From: Sitta carolinensis
Lineage: Eukaryota; Chordata; Aves; Passeriformes; Sittidae
DNA length: 64,000 nucleotides
Direction: 5' to 3'
NCBI GenBank assembly: GCA_032173965.1
Contig: JAVUNC010000006.1
Coordinates: 35,249,870 to 35,313,869 of the forward strand
The notes below the pieces were generated by a model. It saw only the letters and a list, made by a program, of their open reading frames with translations. It ran no database searches and was not told the DNA's origin. This document shows, one piece after another, positions 60,310 through 64,000 of this stretch (positions within the stretch are counted from its first letter, which is position 1; every line of letters starts with the position of its first letter). The position numbers were made by a program, and so were the translations under genes.

Positions 60310-60830
60310 GAGGTAATGGGCTACAAGCATACGGGCCTTCGCTTTAATTCTTTCAGCGTATCCTTCCGCATGGATAGAGCGAGGGGAACGCCTCCAGGAA
60401 AAGAAATTAAATGCACACACACAGAGGCACCCACGGACGGCCGATTTGAAAATATTCCTGAGAACGCAGTTTGCGCTCATGCGGCACAGCGTCACATGAA
60501 GGAGGGCCCCTGAAGAGCTGGCTGGCACAGGTTTATTTTGTTGTAGTATTTTCTTCCACCCCCCCGCTCTTTACCCAGTGGAATGATATCCAGAGCAAGT
60601 TTTTTGAGACAGGAAGTGAGGAATGTTTTCACTATGAGTGATCTGAGAAGAAGGTGGGTTAGCCGAGATAGCAGCTGTTTGGGAGCAGAGGAGCACAGTA
60701 AGTCAGTTCCCGAGGAATACAGATGAGATGGCTCCGGGAGAAGAAGTCTGGGAGCGCTGCGGGTTTCTTCGGCCGCACGTATGTGAAAGGAGACCCAGTG
60801 TCTTTGGCTCGCTGCGCAAGGTAAGGGGGA
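60310..60830 (+). promoter_or_regulatory. Small CpG-enriched zone with splice donor; possible upstream exon of the next gene
   Basis: CpG content rises here compared with the flanks. On the plus strand gctgcgcaag/gtaaggg at 60,820/60,821 is a near-ideal donor. An ATG at 60,728 in acceptable context is open for 31 codons up to that donor. In human the divergent neighbour of ZC3H14 is PTPN21, so this could be its 5' exon. No PTPN21 protein sequence is visible, so this is inference. Confidence 0.3.
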
Positions 60831-63070
60831 AACAGCGGGCACAGTAAAAACATAGCGGGTGATCTCTGCTGTGTACCGTAAGGCCGAAAAGTTTCAGCCA
60901 CTTACTGTTTGAAAAGTAAATTTTGAAATGGTTGTGGGACCGTGTTTCTGGAGGTGGGTGAAGTTTGAGATAGGCACTTACTGCTGTTCTCTCAGTCCAA
61001 GAGTCATGTCAAAGATTAACTGGTAAAACAAGGAGAGGATGGAGTATTTTGATTACTTTTTTGGCTGCCCAAATACCTCTGAAATAAAAATATATGTATT
61101 TCAAGAATGTGAAGTAATAGGAATCCTTTTTCATTATGATATATTGCAGTTGTATTTTGGTTACTGACATTTATGCAGCCTATTGAAAAATATTTGTAAA
61201 GTAAAATGCTAAGAGTTGAGGGGGGAATGGGAGGAGAAAGTAAAGGAGAAAGATACCACAGTGCTCAGTAATCACATGTTAGTCACGGCCATGTTGCTGA
61301 AATTCTAATATAGCATTTTTGAAACTACAGCTTTCTGTTGAAATATAAAGGTACAAAGTTTGGCCACTAAAGATATTTTTAGCTGTTGCATGAAAATTCC
61401 AGGCTTGGTAAATAAAGTCTTGTTATTGTAAAGGTCATCAGTTGGATTTGTAACTCCTGGCAGTACGTAGCCATGAGTTTTGGCTAAAGCAGCTTAAAAC
61501 ACTGCAGGTAGGTCTGAATTTAAAGTAACACAGCAAACAAATTTGAGAACACCTAGGACTGCAGAATGCACAGCTGCTGAGTAAAACTAGCCCAGCTATG
61601 CTTGCAATAACTACACATGGCTAGCAGGAGAAGATACTGAATGATACTCTAGTGTTTTTCAGCAAACTTCTTTTAATTCTACAATATTTGTTACTGTTAA
61701 GAATCTTTTTTTTAGTCGGTCTTTTGTGACATGGTCTGGAAGTTAATGACTTGAGTTTTTCTTGTTATAAATGGGTTTCAGAAGTCATGAAGACTATGTC
61801 AGGTGTGCAAAAAAGAAATACTTTAGGGTAACTGCTCAGTGGAGCGTTTAATGTAAACAACCAATCATAACCTGCAGAATGTTCCTGGCTGGCACATTCT
61901 GAAATTTCTGCTCTAAACTTCCTTCCTATGTTTGCATTGCTACCTGTTTGCATAGTGAAATAACTGAAAGTCTGAGGCTGCCTCGTGTCAGATGGTTTGG
62001 AAACTTCACCTGTCAGGTTAACCTCTGGTTAGTGATTTTTGGGTTTGTGGGTTTTTTCCCATGCTCTTAGAATACTTTTCTAATTCTTGGTATGGGCACA
62101 AAAGATTGAGAGTCTTTCATACTCAGTGGTACTCCATAAAACCTGAGATTAAAACACTTCTGCATTTCTGACTGTAGCTTTCAGAGACGAGTAAATTTGT
62201 TTCTCTCATTGCTGTAGCACCAAAGAAGACACCTAACTGCAAAGAATGTATTGGAAAATGGGCCTCGGGTACATGAGCTAAGGTCAGCCAGCTAAAAGTT
62301 ACTCTGTCAGGAATAAATCCAGTGCAAGATTCTAAAGGCAGTGGACAGGGGACTAAAAGCTTCTGTCTGTAGAGCATTCCCTGCATACTGTTCAAGCAGA
62401 ACTGGATTTGGAGGATCAAAGTGCAGAGGGAGTAATAAAGTGAGGATTCCCTCTGTATCCCTAAGTTTTTCAGGGAAACCTGTTATCTGTTGTTACTTAC
62501 TCTACAGCTACACCCAAAAATAAATTTGTTTGTGTTTGGGTGAGGATTGTTTTCTCATTCAGCCAAGATTTTAGGCGGCATCTGTTGAGTACAGGGATTG
62601 TATAGAATGGTAGAACTGCTTCAAGATTATCATAAAAGAGGTAATGAAATATGCTTCTGGTCATTCTTTGGAGTAGGGTTACAAAGATGTCATTGAGAAA
62701 AAATGCCATGCTGCCTCCTCTTTCTCCCCATTGTAGGCCTTTAATGTCTTTCCACCTTCCTTTCTTCTTTGCAGCGCTGCTGGCTGGGGAGCAGGGAGTC
62801 TGATAGGGTGTTTTTAGCCTAAAGAGATTGTGGTTATATTGGCTAAGTTTCTAGGTGGGTATATCAATGTCCAAGGAGAATGTGGTGTCTGTTTGTTTAG
62901 AGATATACCTTTGAATTTAAAAGCAGGTGTGTTAGGTAGACTACTTCTTCCAGTTCCTCCATTCCAAAAAAATGCATATCGTTTCTCTTGTCTGGTCATC
63001 CTGAAAGTCCTCCGAAATCAAATTGTGACTTTTAATATGTGCTACTAACATGCCAGTCTGTAAAAAAAGA
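60831..63070. other. Flank, nothing recognised
   Basis: AT-rich sequence without recognised exons or repeats; presumed intergenic or first-intron sequence of the next gene. Confidence 0.55.
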
Positions 63071-63198
63071 ATTTAAAAAAAAAAAAAAAAAAAGGGTATG
63101 CGTTTGTTTTCATGTTTTTACTCCCCTTCCGTCCGAGTGGTACTGCCGCTGGAGGTGTGGCGTTGTCCGGGCAGCGCTGCCGGCCCAGGGCAACCTGG

Positions 63199-64000
63199 CC
63201 CGGCCCAGCCCAGCCCAGCCCAGCCCAGCCCAGCCCGGCCCTGCCCGGCCCAGCCCTGCCCTGCCCGGCCCAGCCCAGCCCGGCCCAGCCCTGCCCAGCC
63301 CAGCCCTGCCCAGCCCAGCCCTGCCCAGCCCGGCCCGGCCCTGCCCAGCCGGCCCTGCCCAGCCCGGCCCAGCCCTGCCCGGCCCGGCCCAGCCCAGCCC
63401 GGCCCAGCCCAGCCCAGCCCAGCCTGGCCCAGCCCAGCCCAGCCCAGCCCAGCCCAGCCCAGCCCAGCCCTGCCCGGCCCAGCCCAGCCCAGCCCAGCCC
63501 AGCCCTGCCCGGCCCAGCCCAGCCCAGCCCAGCCCAGCCCAGCCCAGCCCAGCCCTGCCCGGCCCTGCCCAGCCCAGCCAGCCCAGCCCAGCCCGCCCAG
63601 CCCTGCCCTGCCCAGCCCTGCCCAGCCCAGCCCAGCCCAGCACAGCCCAGCCCTGCCCAGCCCAGCCCAGCCCGGCCCAGCCCAGCCCTGCCCGGCCCAG
63701 CCCAGCCCAGCCCAGCCCTGCCCAGCCCTGCCCAGCCCGGCCCAGCCCGGCCCAGCCCAGCCCTGCCCAGCCCTGCCCAGCCCTGCCCAGCCCGGCCCAG
63801 CCCAGCCCTGCCCGGCCCAGCCCAGCCCAGCCCAGCCCTGCCCAGCCCAGCCCAGCCCAGCCCAGCCCTGCCCGGCCCAGCCCAGCCCGCCCAGCCCTGC
63901 CCAGCCCAGCCCAGCCCAGCCCTGCCCAGCCCGGCCCAGCCCAGCCAGCCCAGCCCGGCCTAGCCCAGCCCAGCCCAGCCCAGCCCAGCCCAGCCCAGCC
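63199..64000. repeat. CCCAG/CCCGG/CCCTG pentanucleotide array, truncated by window end
   Basis: More than 800 bp of the 5-bp unit CCC(A/G/T)G runs to the last base. CCCAG dominates, with CCCGG and CCCTG interspersed and rare indels (near 63,350, 63,579 and 63,592). The segment 63,665-63,728 recurs exactly at 63,785-63,848, a 120-bp offset, so there is higher-order duplication. The minus strand is a run of GGG triplets spaced by 2 nt, a strong G-quadruplex pattern. Long ORFs in both directions exist only because the repeat contains no stop codon. Confidence 0.97.

Noticed and set aside
60088..60528. 146-codon minus ORF upstream of ZC3H14
   Set aside because: No recognisable domain or splice pattern; probably open by chance next to the CpG-enriched patch.
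63110..63963. ORFs of 283 (plus) and 177 (minus) codons at the right edge
   Set aside because: They are produced by the stop-free CCCAG pentamer array. The Pro/Ala and Gly/Trp patterns simply repeat with the unit, and both strands are open.

Overview
This window is nuclear DNA from a vertebrate, almost certainly a bird and possibly a songbird. The coding parts are short exons with GT-AG introns. Three fragments resemble the CR1 LINE family that dominates avian genomes. There is one CpG-island promoter. The gene order EML5 - ZC3H14, tail to tail, matches the arrangement I recall for human 14q31. No prokaryotic features were seen.

Layout. (1) 1-23,315, plus strand: the 3' third of EML5, an EMAP-like microtubule-associated WD40 protein. 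I resolved 15 coding exons (5,032-23,315). Their phases join without a break to give about 635 C-terminal residues, comprising the third HELP motif and its WD40 propellers. One exon is a 21-nt microexon. (2) 23,316-32,429: intergenic and 3'UTR sequence between the two stop codons, with candidate EML5 poly(A) sites, AT-rich tracts and no supported gene. (3) 32,430-55,519, minus strand: the complete coding region of ZC3H14, a nuclear poly(A) RNA-binding CCCH zinc-finger protein related to yeast Nab2. I resolved 17 coding exons totalling 2,193 nt (730 residues plus stop). The first exon encodes 12 residues and the last contributes only 7 nt. (4) About 55,080-55,800: the CpG island and promoter of ZC3H14. 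(5) 55,820-64,000: upstream flank containing an LTR-like repeat (about 56.2-57.0 kb), a small CpG-enriched zone with a good splice donor near 60.8 kb, and an array of more than 800 bp of the pentamer CCCAG and its variants that runs off the window edge. In human the next gene on this side, divergent from ZC3H14, is PTPN21. No PTPN21 coding exon was recognised here.

The two genes act in separate processes: EML5 in microtubule binding, ZC3H14 in poly(A) tail control and mRNA processing. They are linked only by position. I found no sign of a new multi-gene system. The most interesting items are the microexon with UGC motifs at its acceptor, the 7-nt terminal coding segment of ZC3H14, the G-quadruplex-prone pentamer array, and an unexplained 98-codon intronic ORF near 54.3 kb. 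Exon boundaries were set by hand from splice consensus, reading-frame continuity and recalled family sequence. No alignment was run.
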